From NCBI GenBank assembly GCA_910583965.1, contig CAJUAE010000004.1:27250-91249 (forward strand): 64,000 bases of DNA. Direction: 5' to 3'. A model generated the notes under the pieces. The model was given only the letters and a program-made list of their open reading frames with translations, did not search any database and had not been told where the DNA came from. Shown in pieces: positions 46,047 through 55,422 of the stretch (positions within the stretch are counted from its first letter, which is position 1; each line of letters starts with the position of its first letter). The position numbers were made by a program, and so were the translations under genes. This DNA comes from an uncultured Lachnospiraceae bacterium (lineage in GTDB: Bacteria > Bacillota > Clostridia > Lachnospirales > Lachnospiraceae).

Positions 46047-47030
46047 ATGAAAAAATTAATGAAATTAGCAATGATATTGATGTTGGGGACAATACTGTTG
46101 ACAGGGTGCGGTGCAAAGAAAAAGACATTAGCGGAATCAGTGACAGTCCATGTTACGGCGCTAAAAGGACCAACTGCTATGGGGATGGTGGACTTTATGG
46201 ACAAGTCTGAAAAAGGTGAAATTACAGACAATACCTATCAATTTGAGATTGTGTCAGCAGTGGATGAGGTGACACCCAAACTTGTGCAGGGGAAAACAGA
46301 TATCGCAGCAGTTCCAGCAAATCTTGCTTCAGTGTTATATAACAATACAAACGCGGATGTTCAAGTGCTTGCGATCAATACGCTTGGTGTTATCTACATT
46401 GTAGAAAGTGGAGACACCATATCAGATATTAGTGACTTAAAAGGCAAGACCATTTATGCCAGTGGAAAGGGGGCAACCCCAGAATATGCGTTAAATTATA
46501 TTCTTACACAAAATAACATTGATCCAGAAACAGAAGTGACAATTGAGTGGAAAAGTGAACATGCAGAGTGTTTGTCAGCTTTGATGGCAAATGAAAATGC
46601 AATTGCAATGCTGCCACAGCCTTTTGTGACAACAGCACAGACAAAGAGTGAGAAGATTCGAGTTGCATTAGATCTGACTGAGGAATGGGAGAAACTGGGA
46701 GTGGATTCTGCGCTTTTGACAGGTGTGGTTGTGGCGCGCAAAGAGTTTGTTGAGCAGAATCCTGCCGCAGTGCAGGCGTTTTTAGAACACTATGAAATTT
46801 CTGTCAATAATGTCAATAAAAATATAAAAGATGCGGCAACTTTAATAGAAAAATATGATATTGTGCCAGCGCCAGTCGCAGTAAAAGCAGTTCCAAACTG
46901 CAATATTGTGTTTATCACCGGAGAGGAAATGAAGCAGAAGCTCTCAGGATATCTTAAAGTGCTGTCTGAACAAAATCCAAAAGCAATCGGTGGAATGCTC
47001 CCAGCAGATGACTTTTATTATGGGCTATGA
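46047..47030 (+). CDS. ABC transporter substrate-binding lipoprotein (NMT1/ThiY-like)
   Basis: The 327-residue protein has a lipoprotein signal peptide with lipobox LLTGC (Cys 21). A two-lobed periplasmic-binding fold of the NMT1/SsuA type follows: GPTAMGMVDFMDKS, VDEVTPKLVQGKTDIAAVPANLASVLYNN, then SDLKGKTIYASGKGATPEY. The family binds thiamine precursors, sulfonates or nitrate-type ligands; the ligand here is unknown. It overlaps the permease start by four bases. Confidence 0.88.
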   Translation: MKKLMKLAMILMLGTILLTGCGAKKKTLAESVTVHVTALKGPTAMGMVDFMDKSEKGEITDNTYQFEIVSAVDEVTPKLVQGKTDIAAVPANLASVLYNNTNADVQVLAINTLGVIYIVESGDTISDISDLKGKTIYASGKGATPEYALNYILTQNNIDPETEVTIEWKSEHAECLSALMANENAIAMLPQPFVTTAQTKSEKIRVALDLTEEWEKLGVDSALLTGVVVARKEFVEQNPAAVQAFLEHYEISVNNVNKNIKDAATLIEKYDIVPAPVAVKAVPNCNIVFITGEEMKQKLSGYLKVLSEQNPKAIGGMLPADDFYYGL

Positions 47031-47800
47031 GACAGCACAAGGAAAAACGTGAAATTCGTTTTTGGGCAGTGCTGTTTTGGCTGATCGCATGGCAACTTTC
47101 TAGTATGTGGATAGACAGTGATATTTTGCTTGTCTCACCGATAAAAGTATTTTTTCGGCTGAGTCAGTTGGTGAGGACAATAGCATTTTGGGGAACTGTA
47201 TTTTTTACGTTGTTGCGCATTGCATTTGGATTTTTGTTAGCTGTTTTGGTGGGGAGTGTTCTGGCAGGAATGTCCTCGCGATATCACCGTATTTATGAGC
47301 TTATGGCACCGCTTGTGCTGACTGTAAAATCAGTGCCAGTCGCCTCATTTATCATACTGGCACTGATCTGGTTTTCCTCAAGAAATCTTTCGATATTGAT
47401 ATCTTTTTTGATGGTGTTGCCAATTATCTATACAAATGTGCTTGGAGGCATTAGAAGTGTGGACAAGGCACTTTTGGAGATGGCAGAGGTCTTTCGCATT
47501 TCGCGGTTGCATGTGGTACGATTTATTTATCTACCGCAAATAATGCCCTTTTTTTATTCGGCATGTAGTGTTTCCCTTGGTCTTGCATGGAAAGCAGGAG
47601 TCGCTGCGGAAGTGATTGGCATTCCGAAAGGATCGATTGGAGAGAGACTACAACAAGCAAAAGTCTATCTGGACACTCCAGATTTATTTGCGTGGACATT
47701 TGTGATTGTGTTGATGAGCCTTGCCTTTGAAAAGTTAATACTAGCGATTGTGAAAAAATGTGCAGCGTGGTGTATTACAGTGAGAGAAAAGCATATTTGA
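47027..47800 (+). CDS. ABC transporter permease (SsuC/ThiX-like)
   Basis: The 257-residue membrane protein has about six helices and the EAA loop (EMAEVFRISRLHVVRFIYLPQIMPFF) of binding-protein-dependent permeases. AGVAAEVIGIPKGSIGERLQQAK near the C terminus is typical of the SsuC/TauC/ThiX group. Its ATG overlaps the stop codon of the binding-protein gene, so translation is coupled. The ATPase gene follows after 103 bases. Confidence 0.9.
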   Translation: MRQHKEKREIRFWAVLFWLIAWQLSSMWIDSDILLVSPIKVFFRLSQLVRTIAFWGTVFFTLLRIAFGFLLAVLVGSVLAGMSSRYHRIYELMAPLVLTVKSVPVASFIILALIWFSSRNLSILISFLMVLPIIYTNVLGGIRSVDKALLEMAEVFRISRLHVVRFIYLPQIMPFFYSACSVSLGLAWKAGVAAEVIGIPKGSIGERLQQAKVYLDTPDLFAWTFVIVLMSLAFEKLILAIVKKCAAWCITVREKHI

Positions 47801-47903
47801 CGGAAAAAGGTATGTGATGACCTTTACGACACTTAACGCTACGACTGGAATTTTTATACAGTGTAGTGGGTTTAATATTGTGGAACAGGACGTGTAAAAC
47901 TTA

Positions 47904-48476
47904 ATGGAAGACATTTGTATCAGTAATCTATCAAAGTCGTTTGGACATAAAAAAGTATTGCAGCATTTAAATCTGACTATAAATAGTGGGGAAATCAGTT
48001 GTATAATGGCGCCTTCTGGTGCAGGAAAGACAACGTTGTTGCGTATTATAATGGGACTTGAAAAGATGGATAGTGGATGCATTACAGGACAGAAGGGAAA
48101 ACGATTTAGCGCAGTATTTCAAGAAGAACGCTTGTGCGAACATATGACAGCGATCGAAAATATTCGTTTGGTCACACCTTGTCTTACGGCTGAGACCGTA
48201 AGACAGGAGATGGAAAAGTTGGGGCTGAGAGATTGTGTTAAGCAACCTGTATCTGAACTTTCAGGAGGAATGCGCAGACGCGTGAGTATTCTTAGAGCAT
48301 TGTTAGCAGAATATGATATCCTTTGTCTTGATGAGCCTTTTCAGGGATTGGATGACATATGCAAAGAACAGATTTTAGCGTATGTGAAACAGAAGACCAT
48401 AGGAAAAACAGTGCTTTTTGTCACTCATGATGAAAAAGAAGCAGTACAGTTAAAAGCGAAAGTGATTTGTTTGTAG
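47904..48476 (+). CDS. ABC transporter ATP-binding protein, short form
   Basis: The 190-residue ATPase has Walker A APSGAGKTT (36-44), signature LSGGMRRRVS, Walker B ILCLDEPF and switch His in VTHDEKEA. It is about 50 residues shorter than usual, ending soon after the switch region, yet all nucleotide-site motifs are present. It should power the adjacent importer. The ribosome binding site is weak and the gap to the permease is 103 bases, so its expression may be partly separate. Confidence 0.88.
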   Translation: MEDICISNLSKSFGHKKVLQHLNLTINSGEISCIMAPSGAGKTTLLRIIMGLEKMDSGCITGQKGKRFSAVFQEERLCEHMTAIENIRLVTPCLTAETVRQEMEKLGLRDCVKQPVSELSGGMRRRVSILRALLAEYDILCLDEPFQGLDDICKEQILAYVKQKTIGKTVLFVTHDEKEAVQLKAKVICL

Positions 48477-48598
48477 TATAGGTATTGATTCTAAATAAAT
48501 TATAATTTATTCGCTACTTTAATGAATGCTGTGAACAGCTTGGAAAAAAGTTGTCCTTTACTTTCATAGTAAGGTATAGTATATTTATACATGGTAGT

Positions 48599-48695
48599 AG
48601 TGTCAAAAATCGTTCTAAGGCAGCAAAAGACATTGCCTAAGAACGATTAAATTTCACACGATTACTATTTGAGATTTCGCACAGCGGAATTATGA
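48599..48695 (+). repeat. Family B repeat, copy 5
   Basis: GTGTCAAAAATCGTTCTAAG with the hairpin CGTTCTTAGGCA-type pairing (about 48611-48646) is followed by TTTCACACGATTACTATTTG, nearly identical to copies 1 and 2. The spacer (48477-48791) otherwise holds AT-rich sequence with the promoter and site of the hydratase gene. Confidence 0.75.
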
Positions 48696-48791
48696 GGAAC
48701 GAAAATATGCTTTTTGTTATCTGTTGTTGAAGCAAAACAAACAGATACAATTTTTGTTATAATTAATTTATAGAAAGGATTGGTGCAAAAA

Positions 48792-51092
48792 ATGATTCAA
48801 TTATTGGAGACAGGCGCATATCTTGTAAATGGTTTAGAACTAATTGCGGACAATGCAGAAGCGATAGCCGCCATTAAGGCAAAGACGGGAAAAGAAGTGC
48901 GCAAGGAAGATGCGGCAAAAGAGACAATTGCGTATCATATTCTCAAGGAACATAACACATCTGACAATATGGACAAGCTTAAAATTAAGTTTGATAAATT
49001 GACATCGCATGATATTACTTTTGTGGGGATTATACAGACAGCACGCGCATCAGGGTTGACAAAATTTCCTGTGCCATATGTGTTGACGAACTGTCATAAT
49101 TCGCTCTGTGCGGTGGGCGGAACGATTAATGAAGACGACCATATGTTCGGATTGACCTGTGCAAAAAAATATGGTGGGGTTTATGTTCCACCACATCAGG
49201 CAGTGATTCATCAGTATGCGCGCGAGATGCTTGCAGGTGGGGGCAGAATGATACTAGGTTCTGATTCTCACACGCGATATGGTGCACTTGGTACAATGGC
49301 GATGGGAGAAGGTGGACCAGAGCTAGTAAAACAGCTTTTAAATCAGACTTATGATATCAATATGCCAGGTATTGTAGCAGTATATTTGGAGGGAGCGCCA
49401 GTCAAAGGCGTTGGACCACAGGACGTAGCACTTGCTATTATTGGCGCAGTATTTAAAAATGGCTATGTAAAAAATAAAGTGATGGAGTTTGTAGGACCCG
49501 GAGTGGCGTCGCTTTCTGCTGATTTTAGAATTGGCATTGACGTGATGACCACCGAGACGACATGCCTGTCTTCCATTTGGAAAACAGACAGTGAAATTAA
49601 GGATTTCTATGAGATTCACGGAAGAAGTGCGGATTTTGTAGCGTTAAATCCAGGCGAAGTTGCATATTATGATGGCTGTATTAAAGTAGATTTAAGCAAA
49701 GTAAAGCCAATGATTGCAATGCCATTTCATCCAAGCAATACATATACAATTGAAGAATTAAATGCAAATCTATTGGATATTTTGGAGGATTGCGAGAAGA
49801 AAGCGCTTGTTAGCTTAGATGGCGCAGTAAATTTTACTCTTAAAGATAAAGTGCGCGATGGCAGATTGTATGTAGAACAAGGAATTATTGCAGGTTGTGC
49901 CGGTGGTGGTTTTGAGAATATCTGCGCGGCAGCGGACATCCTTGAGAATGCAAGTATTGGGCCAGATGCGTTTACGTTAAGCATTTATCCAGCTTCCATG
50001 CCTATCTATATGGAACTGGTAAAAAATGGTTGCGCTGCAAAGCTACTTCAGACAGGTGCAGTTCTGAAAACTGCTTTTTGTGGTCCTTGTTTTGGCGCAG
50101 GAGATACGCCGGCGAACAATGCATTTTCAATTCGCCATTCGACCAGAAATTTCCCCAATCGTGAAGGATCGAAGCTTCAGAGTGGGCAGATTGCATCTGT
50201 GGCACTGATGGATGCGCGCTCAATTGCGGCGACAGCAGCAAACAAAGGATACCTTACTCCTGCTACTGCGTTTGACGGAGACTTCGGAAAGTATCAATAT
50301 TTCTTTGACAAAAAGATTTATGAAAATCGTGTATTTGATTCTAAGGGGGTTGCAGATGAGTCTGTTGAGATTCAGTTTGGACCGAACATTAAGGACTGGC
50401 CTGCAATGGTGCCACTGACCGACAATTTAATGCTCAAGGTAGTCTCAGAGATCCACGATCCTGTCACAACGACAGACGAACTAATTCCCTCTGGCGAAAC
50501 TTCTTCTTATCGCTCGAATCCACTTGGTCTTGCAGAGTTTACACTCTCTCGAAAAGACCCAAATTATGTGCGGCTTGCAAAGGAGATTCAACTTGCAGAG
50601 AAGGCACGAGAAGAAAAAGCTTGTCCAGTGCGGAAATTCGCTGAGTTAGAGGCAGCGTGGTCTGTGATGAAGACAATCACTCCAGATGCGGACCGTAGCA
50701 ATACTGGAATTGGAAGTACTATCTTTGCTGTAAAACCGGGTGATGGATCGGCGCGTGAGCAGGCGGCAAGTTGCCAGAAAGTGCTTGGTGGTTGGGCAAA
50801 TATTGCCAATGAGTATGCGACAAAGCGGTATCGCTCTAATCTTATCAACTGGGGAATGTTGCCATTTCTTATTAAAGAAGGCGAGCTGCCATTTAAGAAT
50901 CTTGACTATATTTACATTCCAGGGATTCGGAAAGCAGTGGAGGAAAAGGCAGAAGTGATTCAAGCGTATGTTGTGGGTAGTGCTTCTGGCGACCGCAAGC
51001 AGATTGCGTTTGAGATGACACTTGGCGAGCTCACTGACGAGGAGAGACAGATTATTCTCAAAGGTTGTTTGATAAATTATAATAGAGTATAA
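48792..51092 (+). CDS. Aconitase-family hydratase (YbhJ-like)
   Basis: The 766-residue protein is an aconitase-superfamily hydratase. It shows [22 protein letters not shown], a [4Fe-4S] site with LSIYPAS and [11 protein letters not shown], and a C-terminal swivel domain with [21 protein letters not shown]. It is closest in pattern to YbhJ-type putative hydratases rather than AcnA/AcnB, so the substrate is not certain to be citrate. ATG 48792 has AAAGGA upstream; a TTG at 48780 is possible. A terminator follows. Confidence 0.8.
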   Translation: MIQLLETGAYLVNGLELIADNAEAIAAIKAKTGKEVRKEDAAKETIAYHILKEHNTSDNMDKLKIKFDKLTSHDITFVGIIQTARASGLTKFPVPYVLTNCHNSLCAVGGTINEDDHMFGLTCAKKYGGVYVPPHQAVIHQYAREMLAGGGRMILGSDSHTRYGALGTMAMGEGGPELVKQLLNQTYDINMPGIVAVYLEGAPVKGVGPQDVALAIIGAVFKNGYVKNKVMEFVGPGVASLSADFRIGIDVMTTETTCLSSIWKTDSEIKDFYEIHGRSADFVALNPGEVAYYDGCIKVDLSKVKPMIAMPFHPSNTYTIEELNANLLDILEDCEKKALVSLDGAVNFTLKDKVRDGRLYVEQGIIAGCAGGGFENICAAADILENASIGPDAFTLSIYPASMPIYMELVKNGCAAKLLQTGAVLKTAFCGPCFGAGDTPANNAFSIRHSTRNFPNREGSKLQSGQIASVALMDARSIAATAANKGYLTPATAFDGDFGKYQYFFDKKIYENRVFDSKGVADESVEIQFGPNIKDWPAMVPLTDNLMLKVVSEIHDPVTTTDELIPSGETSSYRSNPLGLAEFTLSRKDPNYVRLAKEIQLAEKAREEKACPVRKFAELEAAWSVMKTITPDADRSNTGIGSTIFAVKPGDGSAREQAASCQKVLGGWANIANEYATKRYRSNLINWGMLPFLIKEGELPFKNLDYIYIPGIRKAVEEKAEVIQAYVVGSASGDRKQIAFEMTLGELTDEERQIILKGCLINYNRV

Positions 51093-51097
51093 ATTGA

Positions 51098-51129
51098 GTA
51101 GGGAAGATTTATCTTCCCTATTTGATTTT
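51098..51129 (+). terminator. Terminator after the hydratase gene (family A core)
   Basis: GTAGGGAAGAT and ATCTTCCCTA pair across TT, followed by TTTGATTTT. It is the family A core acting as a terminator. Confidence 0.75.
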
Positions 51130-51315
51130 GTGCAGATAATTTTACATGTTTCTAATAGATAAGACAGGAAAGCAATGTAGAAATATTAAATAAAAAGTTA
51201 CAAATTAGTAGGAAAAGTCATATGATAAAATGGCATAATTAATAAAATATATTTTTTTGTGCATATTTTTTAGAATAAAATAAACAAAACACTACCATTT
51301 TTTAGAATATTATAG

Positions 51316-51480
51316 TATAATTGTAACTATTCAGGGCGGGATTATAAATTGTTATTATAAATAATAGTTTGTACCCTGTTTAGAAAACGTAGCTTGAGCA
51401 GACAATTTTCCCACCTGTGCGGTTAGAAGTGTAGGTTAAAACATTTTTAGACGCTTCAGCCGTGCAGTTGGCAATTTTTT
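51316..51480 (+). ncRNA. Candidate structured RNA upstream of the second glgC
   Basis: TATAAT at 51316-51321 could start a transcript of about 150 bases. CAGGG (51332-51336) pairs with CCCTG (51374-51378) around a TATTA/TAATA hairpin. CCACCTGTGCGG (51411-51422) pairs with CCGTGCAGTTGG (51460-51471), flanked by AATT on both sides and ending in TTTTTT. An inner GAAGTGT/ACGCTTC pair adds to the stem. It could be a separate small RNA or a terminating leader. I do not recognise the family. The rest of the 525-base spacer is AT-rich plus a family A repeat. Confidence 0.4.
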
Positions 51481-51570
51481 ATGCGCACGAACGCGGAAAA
51501 GAAAAATGCAGCTAACGCTGCTCGTGTTTGGCGCGAGTGGGGAAGCTTTATCTTCTCTATTCGATTAAAT
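51481..51570 (+). repeat. Family A dispersed repeat, copy 7
   Basis: It starts right after a T run with TGCGCACGAACGCGGAAAAG. A hairpin GCAGCtaacGCTGC follows, then GGCGCGAGTGGGGAAGC and the core end TCTTCTCTATTCGATT (core 51533-51563). Confidence 0.7.
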
Positions 51571-51617
51571 ATATAAGGAAACATTGCACATGCTCAAAAT
51601 AGGATTGGAGGTATTTT

Positions 51618-52823
51618 ATGGCAAAAGAAATGATTGCAATGCTGCTTGCTGGCGGTCAGGGGTCACGTCTCTATACATTGACACAAAAGCTGGCAAAACC
51701 TGCAGTTCCGTTTGGCGGAAAATACAGAATTATTGATTTTCCACTTTCAAACTGCGTAAATTCAGGAATTGATACAGTAGGGATTCTTACCCAGTATCAG
51801 CCCCTTGTATTGAATGAGTACATAGGAAATGGTCAGCCATGGGATTTAGACAGGCTACACGGAGGTGTTCATGTACTGCCGCCTTATCAGAAGGCAACTG
51901 GTTCTGACTGGTATAAAGGTACAGCGAATGCGATTTATCAGAATATTAATTTTATTGAGCGGTATGATCCAGAGTATGTGATTATCTTGTCAGGAGACCA
52001 GATTTGCAAACAGGATTACAGCGATTTTCTGAGATTCCATAAGGAAAAAGGTGCAGAATTTAGCGTGGCAGTAATGGAAGTACCATGGGAAGAAGCAAGT
52101 CGTTTCGGACTGATGGTTACAGATGACAATGACAAGATTACAGAGTTCCAGGAGAAACCAAAGGAGCCAAAATCAAATCTGGCATCGATGGGTATCTACA
52201 TTTTTAATTGGGAGATTCTGAAAAAATATCTAATTGAGGACGAGAATGATCCTGAATCTGAGAATGATTTTGGGAAAAATATTATTCCAAGTTTATTGCG
52301 GGATAAGCGGGAAATGTATGCGTATCGTTTTTCAGGCTATTGGAAAGATGTTGGAACGATTTCCTCTCTCTGGGAAGCAAATATGGAAGTGCTCGATCCA
52401 GAAAACAGTGGTATCAATCTGTTTGATGATGACTGGCGTGTATACAGCAGAAATAGCGGTATGACAGGACATCGTATCGGTGAGGAGGCAGTGCTTGAGA
52501 ATTGCATGATTACCGATGGATGTAGCATTGATGGTAAAGTAAAGCATTCTGTACTTTTTGCGGGTGTCAAAGTAGAGAAAGGTGCTGTGATAGAAGATGC
52601 TGTGATTATGGGCGGTAGTACAATAAAGGAAGGCGCACAGATTAAGCATTGTATTATTGCAGAGAATGTAGTGATTGAGAAAAATGCTGTTGTTGGGGAA
52701 ATGCCAGATGGAGATAGAAAAGGCGTTGCGACAGTAGGCTCTAATGTGACAATTGGCGAGGGCGCGATTATAGGACCTGACGCCATGGTGTCAGCAGATG
52801 TAAAGGGAGGTGACAAGGCATGA
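51618..52823 (+). CDS. glgC: Glucose-1-phosphate adenylyltransferase, catalytic subunit (copy 2)
   Basis: The 401-residue protein has [61 protein letters not shown] and a C-terminal beta-helix. The catalytic motifs are intact. Compared with the first copy it differs throughout (for example DQICKQDY against DHIYKMDY) and lacks about 20 residues, so it is an old paralogue rather than a recent duplication. GGAGG precedes the ATG. It overlaps the next gene by four bases, so it is coupled to its own GlgD partner. Confidence 0.93.
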   Translation: MAKEMIAMLLAGGQGSRLYTLTQKLAKPAVPFGGKYRIIDFPLSNCVNSGIDTVGILTQYQPLVLNEYIGNGQPWDLDRLHGGVHVLPPYQKATGSDWYKGTANAIYQNINFIERYDPEYVIILSGDQICKQDYSDFLRFHKEKGAEFSVAVMEVPWEEASRFGLMVTDDNDKITEFQEKPKEPKSNLASMGIYIFNWEILKKYLIEDENDPESENDFGKNIIPSLLRDKREMYAYRFSGYWKDVGTISSLWEANMEVLDPENSGINLFDDDWRVYSRNSGMTGHRIGEEAVLENCMITDGCSIDGKVKHSVLFAGVKVEKGAVIEDAVIMGGSTIKEGAQIKHCIIAENVVIEKNAVVGEMPDGDRKGVATVGSNVTIGEGAIIGPDAMVSADVKGGDKA

Positions 52824-53968
52824 TCAATTCCAATGCAGATTCAGCAATGGGCATTTTGTTCCCAAATAGCTATGATTCATTAGTACCAGAGCTTGTTACT
52901 GAGAGACTGATGGCATCTATACCATTTGCAAGCCGTTACAGACTGGTAGATTTCATGCTTTCGAGTATGGTAAACTGTGGTATTGATAATATATCATTGA
53001 TTGTAAAAAGAAATTATCATTCTCTGATGGACCATCTTGGTTCTGGTAGAGAGTGGGATTTGACACGCAAAAAAGGCGGTCTGAACATCATTCCACCATT
53101 TGCACAGAAGACAGTTAATATCTACAATGGTAGAGTGGAAGCGATTGCAAGTATTATTGATTATCTGAAACGCCAGAAAGAAAAATATGTCATTATGGCG
53201 GATACCAATATTGCAGTTAATTTTAATTTTAGCAAGTTGCTTCAGGAACATATTGATAGCGGAGCAGATGTAACAATCGCTTACACAAAGAACGAAATTC
53301 CAAAAGTGCTGCACGATATTGATATGACGAAAAAAGATTTGTATTATACACTTGACATTGACGCGGACGGCAGAGTACAGAAGATTGTGGTTAATGATAA
53401 GGAAGATGGCGAGCGGAATATTTCTATGAATATTTACGTCATTGAGCGTCAGCTTTTAATTGATCAGATTCGCGAGGCTTATGTTAATGGTTTGACCTAT
53501 TTTGAGCGTGATATTATTGCACCACAGATTGACAAGCTGAATGTAAAAGCATATCAACATGATGGTTACTATGCGCGCATTATGGATATCAATTCTTATT
53601 TTGCAGAGAATATGAAGATGCTAAAAGAGGAGAATATCAATGCACTGTTCTCACCAAATCCTGTTTATACGAAGATTCGTGATGATAACCCAACAAGATA
53701 TGCAATAGGTTCCCACGCAAAGAATGTGATGGCGGCAGACGGCTGCGTGATTGAGGGTGAAGTGGAGAATAGTATTCTGTTTCGTGGCGTCAAGGTTGGC
53801 AAAGGTGCAAAAGTTAGAAATTGCGTGCTGATGCAAGATACAGTTATTGAGACAGGAGCAACTGTAGAGTATGTGATTACGGACAAGAATGTAACCATTT
53901 CTTCTTATAAAGAATTAAAGGGAACAGAGTCCTTCCCAGTATTTGTTGAAAAACGTAAAAACGTTTAA
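52820..53968 (+). CDS. glgD: Glucose-1-phosphate adenylyltransferase, GlgD subunit (copy 2)
   Basis: The 382-residue protein is GlgD-like but lacks the GGxxxR nucleotide loop at its N terminus ([21 protein letters not shown]). That predicts a non-catalytic regulatory subunit. [25 protein letters not shown] and the C-terminal beta-helix are kept. Its start overlaps the glgC stop (ATGA), with GGGAGGTGAC upstream. This N terminus is more diverged than the first GlgD, so the two pairs may respond to different signals. Confidence 0.9.
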   Translation: MINSNADSAMGILFPNSYDSLVPELVTERLMASIPFASRYRLVDFMLSSMVNCGIDNISLIVKRNYHSLMDHLGSGREWDLTRKKGGLNIIPPFAQKTVNIYNGRVEAIASIIDYLKRQKEKYVIMADTNIAVNFNFSKLLQEHIDSGADVTIAYTKNEIPKVLHDIDMTKKDLYYTLDIDADGRVQKIVVNDKEDGERNISMNIYVIERQLLIDQIREAYVNGLTYFERDIIAPQIDKLNVKAYQHDGYYARIMDINSYFAENMKMLKEENINALFSPNPVYTKIRDDNPTRYAIGSHAKNVMAADGCVIEGEVENSILFRGVKVGKGAKVRNCVLMQDTVIETGATVEYVITDKNVTISSYKELKGTESFPVFVEKRKNV

Positions 53969-53970
53969 TT

Positions 53971-54095
53971 TGCATAGGCAAAGAAGATAACTTTCCCTAC
54001 TCAATTGCATAGACCCATACAGAGAAAATAAGCTGTTAGAGTGGTGCATGGGAGTGTATGAGTAGGGAAGATAAATCTTCTTTCCTTGATTTTGC
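53971..54095 (+). repeat. Family A dispersed repeat, copy 8
   Basis: A half core (AGAAGATAACTTTCCCTACTC) is followed by TGCATAGACCCATACAGAG, ATAAGCTGTTAGAGTGG and a second core GAGTAGGGAAGATAAATCTTC, so the copy has cores at both ends. Confidence 0.65.
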
Positions 54096-54109
54096 AAATG
54101 AGGTTAAGG

Positions 54110-54335
54110 GTTTTGAAGTTTCGGCCGATAATTATATTAAAATAAATATGGTCTGGTGACACAGAGCAAGCGGAACAAAGTTTCTGCTGGCGGGCTGGTT
54201 TTATGGACGGTCGGCCGGTGCGAAAGGGAAGTAACTCAGGAGAACTCAGACGGGAAAGGGAACATATGTAACAATGCAATTTCATAACTGGAAATAAAAT
54301 AGCATCATTCCAGATGGAGATGGTGCTATTTTGTT
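54110..54335 (+). ncRNA. Candidate structured RNA with terminator between glgD2 and the CarD-like gene
   Basis: CGGCCGA (54122-54128) pairs with TCGGCCG (54211-54217), enclosing a hairpin around GCGGAACaaaGTTTCTGC. A G-rich segment with the direct repeat AACTCAG follows. A hairpin AAAATAGCA / TGCTATTTT (54296-54332) then acts as a possible terminator. The GC content is higher than in nearby spacers. I do not recognise the family. Confidence 0.35.
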
Positions 54336-54425
54336 GCACAAGGGCAACTAGAAAAGGCATGTCAGCAAAGCTGACAAATGCCCAGCGTAGCGAATAGAGG
54401 AATACGCAATTAGGCGCATAAGTTA
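54336..54425 (+). repeat. Family A dispersed repeat, copy 9
   Basis: It follows the preceding hairpin directly: TGCACAAGGGCAAC, a hairpin TGTCAGcaaaGCTGACA, CCCAGCGTAGCGAATAGAGG, and CGCAATTAGGCGCA. It resembles the minus-strand copy at 45.9 kb. Confidence 0.6.
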
Positions 54426-54482
54426 TTGGTTAACAAGTTCTTAAACTTTGTGTTGAGATACGAATACTTTGGAGGGATAAAA

Positions 54483-54779
54483 TTGTTTCAGAAAAAGGAC
54501 ATTATATATAGTGAGACGATTGGCGTGTGTATTGTGGATGATATTGTGAAACTTGCGGACAATAAAAAAGATGTCTATCAATATTATTTATTGCGTTCTG
54601 CTTTTGATCGCAAGAAAAAGGCATATATACCAGTGGAAAATCATACTGTACAGCTTAGAAATCTGATTTCGTTACAGGAAGCAGTGGCACTGCAAGAGAC
54701 AAAAGATTATGAGAAAAAAAGTGCACTTGTAAAAGAAGAAGTCTTATATGTGATTGAAAATAGTAAAAGGGGAGAGTAA
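54483..54779 (+). CDS. CarD-like small regulator
   Basis: The 98-residue product begins at TTG 54483 (MFQKKDIIYSETIGVCIVDD when read from Met). It resembles the CarD/Mfd RNA-polymerase-interaction fold: KKDIIYSETIGVCIVDDIV, YQYYLLRSAF, and KKAYIPVENHTVQLRNLIS, then a short helical tail. Such proteins bind RNA polymerase and adjust initiation. TTG is chosen because GGAGGG lies six bases upstream; the longer frame from 54426 starts inside the spacer. The assignment is by pattern, moderately sure. Confidence 0.7.
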   Translation: MFQKKDIIYSETIGVCIVDDIVKLADNKKDVYQYYLLRSAFDRKKKAYIPVENHTVQLRNLISLQEAVALQETKDYEKKSALVKEEVLYVIENSKRGE

Positions 54780-54843
54780 TTGTCAGAAAATTCAGAAAAT
54801 ACTATACAAAATAACTGATAGAATATAGTAATTTCGACAGTAT

Positions 54844-54872
54844 TTGACATTTTTTATAAAAGCTATTGCAAT
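54844..54872 (+). promoter_or_regulatory. Promoter-like sequence before the 54.9-55.4 kb RNA candidate
   Basis: TTGACA (54844-54849), 17 bases, then TGCAAT (54867-54872, four of six -10 bases). A second -10-like TATACAAT lies at about 54892-54899. Confidence 0.45.
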
Positions 54873-54879
54873 TATTGAA

Positions 54880-55422
54880 AAGAAGTGTTACTATACAATT
54901 ACACAAAGGAAGAAGAAAAAGGAAAGGTACAAAGGATAGTTACAGAGGATAACTATAGCAGAGATGTACCAAAGATGGTGACGAATTAGAATTACAAAAG
55001 ATAAATTGTTGATATACAAAAGAGAAAAGTATAAAGAAGCAAAAACTTTTGTAAAGCATTTGCAAAGTGTTTGTATAAAACAAATGCAGTATTCGGATAC
55101 CTGCAGGCAATCGAAATAAATGGTAAAGATGGAGAGGAGATGAGTCCCTTGGCAACAGCACAAATCTAGATGCTGACTGGAAGAAATCCCTTAATAGGAA
55201 GACCATGAAAAATGCAGCTACAAGAGAGCAAAGCATAGAAAATTAAGAAGTGTATTTCGGAAGAAAGCCAGCGGATAGACAGAGAAAAGGAAAGAAACAA
55301 AGGAAGCGTAAAAAAGAATAAGAGCGGATGAAAGGGTCCGAGAAAGAGGAAAAAATTGAATATTGAAGTGCAATGAAGCGGTCGTTATATCAATCGGATA
55401 AGAAGATATAACGACCGCTTTC
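54880..55422 (+). ncRNA. Candidate large non-coding RNA (about 540 nt)
   Basis: This is a purine-rich stretch with no plausible gene: plus-strand frames stop within about 15 codons, and minus-strand frames look like shadows of the purine bias. It opens after a TTGACA element and ends in a perfect 16-base-pair hairpin, AAGCGGTCGTTATATC / GATATAACGACCGCTT (55376-55420). Internal pairings include GGTAC (54926) with GTACC (54966) enclosing ATAGTTA / TAACTAT, and GCATTTG (55056) with CAAATGC (55081). It could be a long regulatory RNA. I do not recognise its class. Confidence 0.45.

Noticed and set aside
54110..54335. Confident group II intron fragment
   Set aside because: Some stretches are reminiscent of intron RNA, but no domain V hairpin or reverse transcriptase is present.
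54891..55236. Minus-strand reading frames opposite the purine-rich RNA candidate
   Set aside because: They are rich in Phe, Leu, Ser and Cys as expected for a pyrimidine-rich complement, lack ribosome binding sites, and match no family.
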